A DNA stretch of 64,000 nucleotides, from contig NC_088295.1 of assembly GCF_032854445.1 (NCBI RefSeq), positions 71,640,028-71,704,027 of the forward strand. Reading direction: 5' to 3'. Shown piece after piece: positions 25,697-37,256 of the stretch (positions are counted from its first letter, which is position 1; the number at the start of each line of letters is the position of its first letter). A model generated the notes under the pieces. The model did no database searches and was not told the DNA's origin. It saw only the letters and a list, made by a program, of their open reading frames with translations. The translations under genes and the position numbers were made by a program. This DNA comes from Liolophura sinensis. Taxonomy: Eukaryota; Mollusca; Polyplacophora; Chitonida; Chitonidae.

Positions 25697-25915
25697 TCAA
25701 CCCATACACTTTTGGGGATGATCCGGATCTGGCTTTGGATCTAGAAAATCTTCAAGCAATTTTTCAGCTTCTTCAAAGCAATTCTTCATATGCTTGTCAG
25801 CAATTTCACGGAAAAGGTTATGCTTGTCAGAGTTTAACAAACCTTTATGGACCGACACTAGGACAAGTTCCAATACTTGTGTTGTATTACATTTTGAAAT
25901 GCGACACAAATGCAT
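25697..25915 (-). other. Possible exon of unknown protein
   Basis: A minus frame of 72 codons encodes a charged, helix-like peptide (for example NLFREIADKHMKNCFEEAEK) ending at a stop in sequence without visible repeats. It looks more protein-like than most open frames here. I see no clear splice sites and recognise no family. It could be chance. Confidence 0.25.
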
Positions 25916-25917
25916 AA

Positions 25918-26814
25918 TGATGTAACTTAGTCTGTAGTGAGGGAAATTTAGCTAATTGCGAAGGTTTACGCACCTGAAGTGCCTTCAGATTTTCACGTCC
26001 CCTACTGCTCCTACTATAGGAAAGACAATACGAATTTCATTCGCTTCATTAAGCGATACAGTTTCAGCTCGGTATGGGCTAACTGCCAATTCTATCACAG
26101 CCGTCCTACTCTGTAGATATTGCCTGGACAGCTTCTAGCCTACACGGACTGCACACATGGTATACACTGTGTATACATGTGCCAAGCGTGTTTCAGAAGG
26201 AATATCAGAGAATCAACAGCATGAAATATAACTGTACATGGTCTCTACGCTGGCCACAAAAAACAAACTGTAATGTCCATATTTTCAATTAACCTGTACT
26301 TCGGATTAGCCTATCGTCGTGACACATATGCACAAAACAGCCATGCAGGCGGTCAACCCCGAAATATCTAAACATGTGGAAATATACTACTGCGGTATAC
26401 ACTCACAATTTTATGCGTAGGGCTATACACGCAAGATTATTCAAGGGAGGGGTGATACATGTGAGATTATTCACTTTTGAAATTAACAGGGATTTTACCT
26501 CTATATCCCAGAATTAAGATAATCATTATATGGTGTGATCCACGTATCTAAACAAACAGAATAGATGGGTTGTTTGTGAGAGTGATTAGCTTCTTGTTAT
26601 CAGCATGGCATAATTCTAAATGGCGTGACACGGCAACACGTCAGGGCACAGTGAGGAGAAGGATATAGGCCTCTTGACCGATTGCCTTCTTCAAAGTGGT
26701 TTAACTTCACTATGCCCAAATCCACATCAAAGTGCATCTTTCGCGCCCGTACGGAAAACGGCAAAGTATACTTCTATAGTTAATGATCCAACATCAGTTC
26801 TACATCAAGATACC
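25918..26814. other. No gene seen
   Basis: No supported exon or repeat. Confidence 0.4.
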
Positions 26815-26950
26815 CATTGTTTCATGGCCAAAATCATTTCTCCAACGAGCTGCCCATTGTTTTATGACCAAAATCATTTCTCCAACAAGTTATTGATTGT
26901 TTTATTGCCAAAATCATTTCTCCAACAAGCTGCCCAGTGTTTTATGGCAA
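26815..26950 (+). repeat. 40-bp tandem repeat, about three copies
   Basis: The block aaatcatttctccaac starts at 26831, 26871 and 26911. The linker is tgcccattgttttatg-c-like. The open frame here follows from the repeat. Confidence 0.9.
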
Positions 26951-27734
26951 ATATTACGACTCTTAATACCTTCCTCTTCCAGCGACCGAAGTATATTCAA
27001 TTTCAGATATTTTAAAGGTTTTTTTTTATTTTTATTAAACCACCGTCTTCAGTTAGTAATGAGGTGAATAACTGCGATTAGCTCATGTATATAGGTATAT
27101 CTTGGACTTTGATTCTGATTTCACATTTGTTCGTTCCTATCTTTTCGGGACATTTCCGCCATTGTAGTGATCCAAATTTTGTAATTATTTTGGCTATTCT
27201 TTATTTTGTAAACCATCATGAACACACATTAATCTTGAGGGATGTACTTGTACTATATCTATAGTATTACAGAGAAGGGAGGAGCGAGAGGATTTCCGCT
27301 TCGTCAACACCATACGTCTGTAGAAGCCTCCTGTTTCAATGAAAATTAACTGATTTCACAAAAATTTTGGCCACCTTGTTTATCAATAAGTAAGCTTTTC
27401 GGCGGTAGAATATACATGGAATACTTGATTGCATTTCCCACCCCAATCCAATACACAATAACGGGCGCAGTGGATGATCAAGCAGAGGCGCAAATCAGGC
27501 CCACATTACAATTTCTGCTAGATTCTGATTGGCTATCTGAAATACTACGCGACGTCTTTGTGAGCAAAGTGGATATCCTCCCCCCCTCCGCCCACCACCA
27601 ACACACACTTCCGCCCTTATGCATATGACACACAGCCTTCATATCCGTGTATATGACACATATGACTGAGCAGATCGTTCGTTACAAGCCATGTATCGAG
27701 CCACTGAAGGAATTAAAGACCATTATCACCTCTG

Positions 27735-27815
27735 TTTCGCAAGAAGTGGGCAAGTTTGTCAGTTACTTGCCACAAGTCAAGGAGTTTCTCCGTACATAAA
27801 CTGACCACGGGTTAA
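27735..27815 (-). repeat. Repeat family C fragment
   Basis: Read on the minus strand it contains tggcaagtaactgacaaact, matching the family C core at 23590 and 32462. Confidence 0.45.
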
Positions 27816-27829
27816 ACCAATAACCCTCC

Positions 27830-28700
27830 ACAGCTATAGTTTATTTCTTTGGCGAGCCGCCTATATTCAGCTGTCTGTAAAATCATTTATATTCATTACC
27901 AAACTTGCCTTTAGCCAGTGACACGTAACAATATAAGCTCTACGCATTGACATGTTGAACGTCCATACTGTCATGAAGGGAATGCAGTTAGAATACTTTT
28001 TCCTATTCATAATTCATAAACTCATTCAACTTAGTATCGACACCCAGAACTCGTTGCCTCGGGTGACGTCATAATTATTCCAAAACAAGTTGCATGCTGG
28101 ACAATGGGCGTGGAGAGTAATTTGTTTCACAAGGGCTACTCCAACAAGCAGTTAGAACAAACTCCACGCAGTAACACAGCCTACACTACAGTCTCACCGA
28201 ATGGACTACATGGCTTTAATTTAACATCCATCTCTAAATCCACATCGCCATGAGATCATATACTACAAGAGATAAAATAAAATTCATTTATTATTCATTT
28301 GCTATTATACTAAAACCTGTAAACCATTTCAAGCATGGCAGTGTCAGTAACAAAGTTTACAGATAAGTCGATAACAGTTTAGGTGACTGGTGTGGCCCTT
28401 CGTCAAAACATGTCGAATTCTGTCCAATACCTGGCATGCCACTGTTTTTTTTTAATAATTATGACATCACCCGAGGCAATGGGTTCTTGTCGTCGAAATC
28501 GAGCTTATGGGCTTTAACATTATTAATTAGTAAAATTGTTCTAACTTCATTTTCCTTGAAATAGTATAGACTTCCAACATATTCATGTGTAGAGCTTGTG
28601 TTGTTACGTGTCACTGCCTAAAGGAAATTTTGGTAGCGAGTATGACTGATTTTACCGAGAGCAGAATATAGCCGATCCTGTAAATGAAATAGGCTATACC
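27830..28700. repeat. Long inverted repeat (arms about 311 bp, loop about 249 bp)
   Basis: The left arm (27830-28140) aligns with the reverse complement of the right arm (28390-28700) along almost its whole length. Matching blocks include gcctttagccagtgacacgt with cctttaggcagtgacacgta, and ttgcctcgggtgacgtcata with ttgcctcgggtgatgtcata. Identity is roughly 70-75% by eye. The arms carry no tRNA head or terminal motif I recognise. It could be a foldback element or an inverted duplication, and its transcript would form a long hairpin. Confidence 0.85.
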
Positions 28701-29303
28701 TGACAAACTTACTTACTTGAAAACAAGGAGGTGGATTAAACATGCCTGACAGCCACACCTGGCCAGCTAGCGCTTTAAGCGCGTGAGTTGTCGAGGAAAC
28801 CGGACAAGACCATCGCCAACAATGCAGAGAGCCAGGTCATACATTCCCAAGTCAAGCGTTTCGTCATTTGCAGTTGATTCAACGATTAAACATTGAATTC
28901 ACACAGAGACAATTGAGATATAAACACTATAAATAATGCTCTCACGGATATGTATTTCTGAAGATAGATGTTAACACATAAACTGGGATATTCCGGATGG
29001 GTATGCGCAAGAATTTTCTCTGTTGTTAAACAGTCTGGAAAAAAAGTACGAAATGTCAAGAGTTTTCAAAGCGTTATGAAGAGTTATATCTGCGATACCC
29101 TTATCGTAGTTTTATTACATGAAGTATATCAGCATATAGGATGCTTAACAACCACACTGTTGGCCGTGTATCATTTATGTTTATTAATGTTAAATATATC
29201 TTGTTCTTTGTATAATATAATTATTTGCGTCCCACGCTATATATTCTTCCAGCCTAAATTTTCGTTACATGCTGGCTTGCCCTTCCGGTCGTACTTATGC
29301 ATG
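28701..29303. other. No gene seen
   Basis: No supported exon. An open frame at 28968-29369 runs into the next SINE. Confidence 0.4.
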
Positions 29304-29440
29304 TCTGTCAGCAAACTGCAGATGGTCGTGTATTTCCCACGGGTTTGGCCCGGTTTCCTCCCACCATAACGTTGGCCGAAGTCGTATGAGTGAAATATTG
29401 AGTGCCCCGTAAAATCAAATATATGAAATAAATAAATAGA
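29304..29440 (+). mobile_element. SINE family A, 5'-truncated
   Basis: It starts in the body (gtcagcaaactgcagatggt), continues with ggtttcctcccaccataacg and ends in a shortened tail motif and aaataaataaata. Confidence 0.85.
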
Positions 29441-29757
29441 TTTTAGTTACTTTCATATCTAATTTAGTGCTTTTAATCGATTCATCCAACATTTCGTCAA
29501 AGATCTAATCCTGTTTTATCTTTATTAATTTAACCGATTCTTCTTTAACCACACACTTATGAACCTTTCTCTTAAGCGATGGCGGCCAGGTTAACACATG
29601 TTGGTTACATTTGAATCGATGCCAAAACACATCACTGTTCGTGAACAAGATTTTCACTCCCCATGTTTCTCACGTTCCAACAGAAAGATATTGAAACATA
29701 GGATCACCACAAATTAGCCGTCTAATATTTACCATTCAGTTGTCTTACCTCATCTTT

Positions 29758-30569
29758 TCAGATACAAAAATAAACCTGGAATAACGCCCGGCAGCCTTTG
29801 TTGACCCAAATATAGTTCCTAGCCCAGCCATAGTTTTTGGGATACACGCAGCGAATAGGGGACAATTCCTTCCTGGCCGCCACCCACTTGATGGTACCAC
29901 TGAACTCACAACGTTTGTATTCATGGCCCCGGCTGCTGCACGGCAGCAGCGTGGCTCTACACATGGAAGCGCTCTCTGTAATAAAAGTAAATGGGAGGAA
30001 TCTCTAGCCAGTAAAAATAAGTGTATGTTGCAAAGAAATGCAGCAAAATATGGGTATAACATTTAATTTCATGCAAATTTATAAAACTCTTACCACTTAA
30101 TGTTACTATATCTTCTATTATGATAGTTATAATTATTTCATGATAGAGGTATTCTCCAATATGTACAACATCTGTCAATTCCGCACACTAAACCATACTC
30201 AAAAAATGCATGTTCAAAATGGTCTACGCCCACCTGACCTTTCTTGTATAGGAATCTCACATATTCCTCCAGAGGTCCATTTTTGAATTAACGAAGAATA
30301 ACTGAGAACCAACGGAAACGTATTGAGGTCGGATGTGAATATCTCGCCCCGAATGGGGCGATCCGTGTCCTGAGGACGGCAGTAATCGTGGAAAACTATT
30401 TGTGCGCGAATGTACCGCTGTCGTGTGGCGATTTCCACGATTTCCACCATCCTTGTGTCGCATTCCGCGAAACGGGCAGCAAACTGTGATCTGGGATCCT
30501 GTTTAACTCACTTTGGTGAATGAGAACAGCAAAGACCACGACAATGGCCAACAGAACGGTTGAATTCAT
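29758..30569 (-). CDS. Secreted protein with DUF3011-like domain, three blocks, one frame break
   Basis: The first exon (to 30588, acceptor gatttcag) starts ATG at 30569 and encodes MNSTVLLAIVVVFAVLIHQ, a clear signal peptide. A gtgagt donor follows 30512 in phase 1. The last exon begins at 29975 after tttattacag and enters in the matching phase, giving a 91-residue secreted protein. Its residues about 32-89 resemble DUF3011: Cys at 32, 42, 62 and 81, with NYIWVNKGCRALF near the end. A block between (about 30234-30511) reads as protein in another frame (FAECDTRMVEIVEIATRQRY) and has a cag|gtgggc donor at 30234 that also joins the last exon in phase. It is one base out of frame with the signal peptide near 30500-30512. 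The stop lies 9 bases before a strong gag|gtaaga donor (29749), so the 3' UTR may be spliced. DUF3011 function is not established; an extracellular role is inferred. Confidence 0.75.
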
Positions 30570-30588
30570 CGTATTGGTGTCTTTTGTA

Positions 30589-31802
30589 CTGAAATCAAGG
30601 AAACAATATATTGGGTTGTTAATATAAAATACAGTAACAGCTTTCACAATCCAACAGATAAGAACAAATTATTCTTTAAATTAAACCGACGTATGCCACA
30701 TTCCTTATTTAAATCTCTGGTGTTTTTTGTTTTTTCAGCGAAACATCTTGCACAGGATTTGAACAACATAATACACAGGATTGAACTATATACCACACAG
30801 GAATGCACCATATAGTACACAACTGTGGTCCGCGTTACTTTAGGCGGAAAAGGTAGGCCCAGCACGTAGCCTACCCCCTTTAGCACTTGTGAATACTTTT
30901 AAGAATTTCAACACGCTTTTCCCAAAACACGAAATAAAATATGTAATTTCTCAAACAAAGATAGCAAATGCCTCTTGCCTGATTGTAGGTCTTATATTAT
31001 TTACCTGGTACTTTATGTCGGGACAATTACTAGGTCAAAAAAGTATATAGATGCGAAATATATAGCTTCAATTCACGCTGTACATACCCGATTCTGGCTG
31101 AGCTTGTACCACAATTTTTACTTTCCTCTCAAAGCCGAATTATATAGTTTCTCCTGTAGTGATCATACTTACAAGCCAGGAACTGTTGTAACTGTTCTTT
31201 GTTAATGAACTTAATTCAGCACAGGATAGCTTATATAGGAATGTTGCGTGTGAAGCTTTCAACAATAAGACCTTTTGTCTCTTACGTTGGTCTTCTGACT
31301 GCATTCATTCTTTTTATGCTACACTGTTAATTAATTGAGAAATTTTGTCATTGATTATCCTCTTTACCGGACAGCCTTACGTTATCATTGGCTGCTCGTT
31401 TGTTTCCGGGTGTGCTGGGCAAAGCCCCTGCATCAGTCTAAGAGCTTCTGTTCTCTTGTTTGTTCTTACAAGAAAATAATTCAGTCAACAATCAACCGAT
31501 CTGTTCAGCATTAGACATTACACAGATTTAGTGTGTAATAGCAAAATATATTGCAAACAGAACTCCATTTTTGTCATTCCTTTAAAAAAAATTCTGATTA
31601 TTGAAGGTATAAAGCAAATACCATCTGTGAGATACATGTATGCGTAATAGATAAGACTTGGGTAAAAACAAAGGACAGGAAGAATAGTGTGACGTTACTC
31701 TGAAGGTATCTCCCACAACTTAAACAAGACGAAAAAGTAATATAGGCTCAAAATTAGAGGTGCATTCCCTAACACACAAATGCTGAATTGTTCTTGCGAT
31801 CT
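30589..31802. other. No gene supported
   Basis: Upstream 5' UTR exons of the DUF3011 gene may lie here, because its first coding exon has an acceptor at its start. I cannot place them. No repeat is evident. Confidence 0.35.
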
Positions 31803-31930
31803 TTTATTTATTTATTTTATGTTATTTATTTTATTTATTTTTTTATTTATTTACTTGATCGTTGTTTTACGTCATACTCCAGAATTTTTCACCTCTACGA
31901 TGGCGGTCTGTTTTATGGGAGGAGTAATCC
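31803..31930 (-). mobile_element. SINE family A, tail half
   Basis: A TTTA-rich tail, cgttgttttacgtcatactc, then cacctctacgatggcggtc and atgggaggagtaatccgg correspond to the SINE tail and the start of the body, up to where the minisatellite begins. Confidence 0.8.
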
Positions 31931-32455
31931 GGAGTGCCCACGGTAAACCAGAGTGACCGGGGTAAACCGAAGTGGCCGGGGTAAACCGGAGAGGCTGGGG
32001 GTAAACTGGGATGGCTGGGGGTAAATCGGGCTGGCAGAAGCCGAAAGGGCTGGGAGAATCGGAGTGGGTGGGGAAAACAGAAGTGAATGGGGGAAACCGG
32101 AGTGACCGGGGTAAACCGGAGTGGCCGGGGTAAACCGGAGAGGCTGGGGGTAAACTGGGATGGCTGGGGGGAAACCGGGCTGGCAGAAGCCGAAAGGGCT
32201 GGGAGAATCGGGGTGGGTGGGGAAAACAGAAGTGAATGGGGGAAACCGGAGTGACCGGGGTAAACCGGAGTGGCCGGGGTAAACCAGGGTGGCTGCGGGA
32301 AGCCGGAGGGCCTGGGAGAAACTGAGTGGATGGGGAAACCGAAGTGGATGGGGGAAGCCGGACGGGCTGGGGAAACCGGAGTGACCGGGGGAAACGGAAT
32401 GGTTGGGGAAAACCGGTGTGGGTGGGGGGAAACCCGGTCGGCCGGGGTAAACATA
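31931..32455. repeat. 18-19 bp minisatellite with a 149-bp higher-order unit
   Basis: Units of the form ggggtaaaccggagtg-c repeat about 28 times. A longer pattern of about 149 bases recurs: the gtgaccgg unit stands at about 31953, 32102 and 32251, and the full set of variants between them (including ctggcagaagccgaaaggg) is copied almost exactly. Open frames of up to 200 codons in all minus frames follow from the absence of stops in the unit. The unit resembles the SINE body segment gggaggaaaccgggcagagc. Confidence 0.93.
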
Positions 32456-32515
32456 CGACATTTGGCAAGCTACTGACAAAATCTCATACAGATATGCATA
32501 CCATGGGGAAGACAA
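32456..32515. repeat. SINE/family C body resuming after the minisatellite
   Basis: The stretch tttggcaagctactgaca... and cagatatgcataccat matches the family C body at 23590-23660, as expected if the minisatellite grew inside one SINE copy. Confidence 0.55.
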
Positions 32516-33757
32516 GTAGGCTTAATTTTCAACGAACGTAGGACTGCGAAAGCAGACGCATAAGCTGTATTACGAAAATACCGGAAATACACATTTTTTC
32601 AATTCTTTATATATTTCCGTTTAATTTATTTATTTGCATAATTGGTGAATTGTGTCTCCCAGTACTGTTTCCTTTTCATTTACATTGATATCATTTATAC
32701 GACATCAGTCAGACAAAACAAAGAGGACACCACAGTACATCACCCGGAAACCTGATAGACGTAATGACACAATCCCGCAGTCGAGTTGGCGGCAGGTGGA
32801 TTGGAGCACGGGACTTCATTGATGATGAAGAGCTAATGGAAGTGTAGGAAAAGCCATCAGACGCACTGTAAGCAAGCAACATTTTTTCTAACTATATACC
32901 TTTTTATCCCATAATTTGCTTGTGTCAGTAATATAACAACGGTGACGTAAATTTTCAACATGTAAATAAACTGCAGTTTTGATTGATCACCTGAACTTTC
33001 AGTGACAAGTTCATCCAATGAAAAAGTACAAATGCATAACGGACTACATCTATTGTTCGTTGCCGTGAAAAAAAACCCAGGCGAGAGATCAGATACTACA
33101 CTGAGACACCGGTTTCCATCGGTTTCTTGGTACCAAGCGGTTCTCTTTCTTGCCCATTGGATAAGCATAAGAGTTATCTTTATGAAATGTGAAAAATAGC
33201 AAAGGTGTTTTTGGTGAAAAGGAAATGAAGCGCTTGACAGTGTATGCCTAAAACAACATAGATCTACTCACAAACACGAGTTCTACCGTCAACAACAGCA
33301 GCATACCTCGGTGTCAGATTTTTGAGAAAATAAACACCTACAAAGTTACCTTACTACTTTGCAGAGCACCAAAAGAGTAGTCTCGTGTGCGTAAACTTGT
33401 CTGCAACTGATGTACCTCAAGATTATTCTTAGATCTAGTCCACTCGATTTGCCACATCGAACACGATAATTGGTTCCTCTGTGACTTTTAGATTCAACAT
33501 CACGTCTACCATCACGCGGAAAGTCCAAAACAAAACCAAAATCCAGCGCTTTGGAACATCAGAGGCAATGCTTTGTTGCATTGTCTAAGTTCAAAGATGG
33601 TTAGCAAGACCAGCAAATAAGTTTTGAGGTGAATTGCTCGCGTTAAAAGCCTAAATTTGAATATTTCGTTCAGTACTATTTTCGAAATCACCGCTCCTCG
33701 CACCCTGCAAGTCATCACGTGACGTGAGTTGTCATAGACATACGACCTAAATTCAGG
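32516..33757. other. No gene seen
   Basis: No supported exon or repeat. Confidence 0.4.
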
Positions 33758-34036
33758 TCACAGTTTTGGTGCAAATGTTTCGATAAATGAGCTGTTATGA
33801 ATGCCAATATTTCCGAAAAAATCAAATCTCGTCATCTTAGCGTACACTAATGGATTGTGATCTGTTTTCTGATCACAGAAATCACAGATTTCCTCAAGGT
33901 TTTCCAGAACTTTATTTAGTGAAATGGGTGGTTCTATTTCAACTGTTTCACATATATCGATATCAGTAAGCATATCATTTACATACTTGTCAAAACAAAC
34001 AGACGGTATTAACCACTTAAAACTGTTCAACATAAA
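33758..34036 (-). other. Possible terminal exon of unknown protein
   Basis: A minus frame of 91 codons starts ATG at 34033, three bases after an acceptor-like ctatttatcccatag, and ends at a stop at 33758. The peptide is acidic in the middle (DIDICETVEIEPP, NLEEICDFCDQ) and has ordinary protein composition. No family is recognised and no upstream exon was located. Confidence 0.35.
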
Positions 34037-34257
34037 CTATGGGATAAATAGGATATGCAGTTCGTGACGCATTATATCAAATTTATTGAACTCGTGATGT
34101 AAGTTTCATTTGTTCCTTACCAAAGGCTCAGAACAAATAAAAATTACACCACTCGTTTAATAAAATAAATACAATACGTCACTCATTGTATATCCTATTA
34201 CAAAACAGTTATGGCAGGCACACATTCTCAAATTTGGTCTCTATAGTTGGCTCACAC

Positions 34258-34330
34258 CAAGGCCATCAAGAACATTTCACTTATGCGACGGCGGCCAGAA
34301 TTATGATGGGAGGAAACCCGATCTAAGGGT
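34258..34330 (-). repeat. SINE family A fragment
   Basis: Contains aagaacatttcacttatgcg, acggcggccagaattatg and gggaggaaaccc. Both ends are eroded. Confidence 0.75.
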
Positions 34331-34920
34331 AAAAGAATGGAATGGTGGTTCCTGTACGTATGCGCACTCGGGGACTTAAGTATCTAGCAGTGGATTCTCT
34401 ATGACCGACATTCCATAAATAAAAGAGGCAGCAGTCTTGATAGTTGGAGATAAATGACCCCATTTCACCAAGTCATTGACATAGCCAGATGTTTACCTAA
34501 AACGTGTTACAGCTAAATGAATGACACGACGGCTCCAGTATGTGTACTGTGGGCCTTACGTATCAGTCAGTGTACAATATTTCATAAATGTAAGAAGCAA
34601 ATCGTATATTTTATTGAAAAATTAACATTTATTTTCATGACATAAAGTACAGGTATATCACCAGGAGGCTTGCTATAAAACATTTGAGACAGGACACTCA
34701 TTTGAGAAACTTCTTGTTTTAATGTCTTTTAATAAATCTGTCAAGTGGAAATAATCTAGATGATATCTTTATATTTTTTAGCTTACTATAATTAGATCAT
34801 TTTATAAATGGGAAAATAAATATAGGAAGTTTAGCTATAAGCGATGTATACGTGTATAAAATGTTAACGGCTGGAACAAGACTATATATGACAATTGTGA
34901 CCCATTTTGAATAGTATCTT
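34331..34920. other. No gene seen
   Basis: AT-rich, with nothing recognisable. Confidence 0.4.
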
Positions 34921-35266
34921 TCACACTCCACAGATACTCAGACACGCAGATAAGCAGACACACATGCATACACACGCACACTACACGAACTCTCGTCCTC
35001 AAATAGCACACTAATATTCACATATGTGTCAGCAAACACTCTCCTTCCAAACAATGCACTAATGCCGACTTTCACATTTCACCTCACACACATTCAACAA
35101 TTTCTTTTATTCCAACAGCACACAAAATACACTCATTCTTTGATTTATACACCCAAACACTCATGCATTCATTTTCACACTCATAGTCATACACACGAAC
35201 GGTCTTCCTCAAGTAGCACACACTTTATTCAATTCCGCAAACACACATTCACGCACACACACACAC
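34921..35266. repeat. CA-rich low-complexity flank
   Basis: Irregular cacac, acgcac and tcacac runs precede the minisatellite. A similar stretch lies after it at about 37080-37245, so the array sits inside a broader CA-rich tract. Confidence 0.8.
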
Positions 35267-37028
35267 CATTTGGCGATACTCTGGCTGCTGTCCACCAGTA
35301 CAATCAGGGATGGGAGCATTTGGTGATACTCTGGCTGCTGTCCACCAGTACAATGAGAGATGGGAGCATTTGGTGATACTCTGGCTGCTGTCCACCAGTA
35401 CAATCAGGGATGGGAGCATTTGGAAACACACTGGCTGCTGTCCACCAGTACGATGAGAGATGAGAGCATTTGTTGATACTCTGGCTGCTGTCCACCAGTA
35501 CGATAAGAGATGGGAGCATTTAGTGATTCTCTGGCTGCTGTCCACCAGTACAATGAGAGATAAGAGCATTTGGTGATACTCTGGCTGCTGTCCACCAGTA
35601 CAATGAGAGATGGGAGCATTTGGTGATACTCTGGCTGCTGTCCACCAGTACAATGAGAGATGGGAGCATTTGGTGATTCTCTGGCTGCTGTCCACCAGTA
35701 CAATGAGAGATAGGAGCATTTGGTGATACTCTGGCTGCTGTCCACCAGTACAATCAGGGATGGGAGCATTTGGTGATACTCTGGCTGCTGTCCACCAGTA
35801 CAATGAGAGATGGGAGCATTTGGTGATACTCTGGCTGCTGTCCACCAGTACAATCAGGGATGGGAGCATTTGGAAACACACTGGCTGCTGTCCACCAATA
35901 CGATGAGAGATGGAGCATTTGGTGATACTCTGGCTGCTGTCCACCAGTACAATGAGAGATGGGAGCATTTGGTGATACTCTGGCTGCTGTCCACCAGTAC
36001 AATGAGAGATAAGAGCATTTGGTGATACTCTGGCTGCTGTCCACCAGTACAATCAGGGATGGGAGCATTTGGTGATACTCTGGCTGCTGTCCACCAGTAC
36101 GATGAGAGATGGGAGCATTTGGTGATACTCTGGCTGCTGTCCACCAGTACAATCAGGGATGGGAGCATTTGGAAACACACTGGCTGCTGTCCACCAGTAC
36201 GATGAGAGATGAGAGCATTTGTTGATACTCTGGCTGCTGTCCACCAGTACAATGAGAGATCGGAGCATTTGGTGATTCTCTGGCTGCTGTCCACCAGTAC
36301 AATGAGAGATGGGAGCATTTGGTGATACTCTGGCTGCTGTCCACCAGTACAATGAGAGATGGGAGCATTTGGTGATTCTCTGGCTGCTGTCCACCAGTAC
36401 GATGAGAGATGAGAGCATTTGTTGATACTCTGGCTGCTGTCCACCAGTACGATAAGAGATGGGAGCATTTGGTGATTCTCTGGCTGCTGTCCACCAGTAC
36501 AATGAGAGATAAGAGCATTTGGTGATACTCTGGCTGCTGTCCACCAGTACAATCAGGGATGGGAGCATTTGGAAACACACTGGCTGCTGTCCACCAATAC
36601 GATGCGAGATAGGAGCATTTGGTGATACTCTGGCTGCTGTCCACCAGTACAATGAGAGATGGGAGCATTTGGTGATACTCTGGCTGCTGTCCACCAGTAC
36701 AATCAGGGATGGGAGCATTTGGTGATACTCTGGCTGCTGTCCACCAGTACGATGAGAGATGAGAGCATTTGGTGATACTCTGGCTGCTGTCCACCAGTAC
36801 AATGAGAGATGGGAGCATTTGGCGATACTCTGGCTGCTGTCCACCAGTACAATGAGAGATAGGAGCATTTGGTGATACTCTGGCTGCTGTCCACCAGTAC
36901 AATGAGAGATAGGAGCATTTGGCAATACTCTGGCTGCTGTCCACCAGTACAATGAGAGATGGGAGCATTTGGCGATACCCTGGCTGCTGTCCACCAGTAC
37001 AATGGGACAATGAGAGATGGGAGCATTT
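35267..37028. repeat. 50-bp minisatellite, about 35 copies
   Basis: The consensus is tggtgatactctggctgctg, then tccaccagtacaatgagaga, then tgggagcatt. One unit near 35905 is 49 bases, and the last full unit carries an 8-base insertion. Variants are patterned: the ggaaacacac variant occurs near 35422, 35872, 36171 and 36571, always after an aatcagggat unit, which suggests duplication of multi-unit blocks. No unit contains a stop on the minus strand in any frame, so all three minus frames stay open for up to 313 codons. Because 50 is not a multiple of three, the three frames merely permute the same peptide. Confidence 0.97.
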
Positions 37029-37256
37029 GTACTGCAATTCTCACACCCACAGACTCTTCCCTTACATTCACAACCTTGAATTAACAGACATCATCATACA
37101 CTAAAGATACACACGCATACACACGCATACACACAATTCATATGCATTCACCGCCTTGCGCATCAGATATACATAGGAAAGCCCGCCCCGAGCACACGTA
37201 CACACGCACACACGCACACTTCACACTCACTTTCACACTATGGTCACTGTTTTAAT

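Noticed and set aside
28968-29369. 133-codon plus frame
   Set aside because: Its 3' part is the SINE at 29304-29440 and the rest shows no domain.
29745-30062. Longer minus frame overlapping the DUF3011 exon
   Set aside because: It reads through the intron acceptor and is in the wrong frame for the domain; the shorter frame carries the conserved cysteines.
31867-32515. Proline-rich frames of about 200 codons
   Set aside because: Translation of the 18-19 bp minisatellite; three frames open at once.
35267-37028. CRISPR-like array
   Set aside because: The repeats are contiguous with no unique spacers, and the genome is eukaryotic.
35209-37071. Repetitive minus-strand protein of up to 313 residues (YWWTAARVSPNAPI repeats)
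   Set aside because: The 50-bp unit has no minus-strand stop in any frame, so all three frames stay open by arithmetic. There are no splice signals or signal peptide, and a 49-base unit changes frame without consequence.
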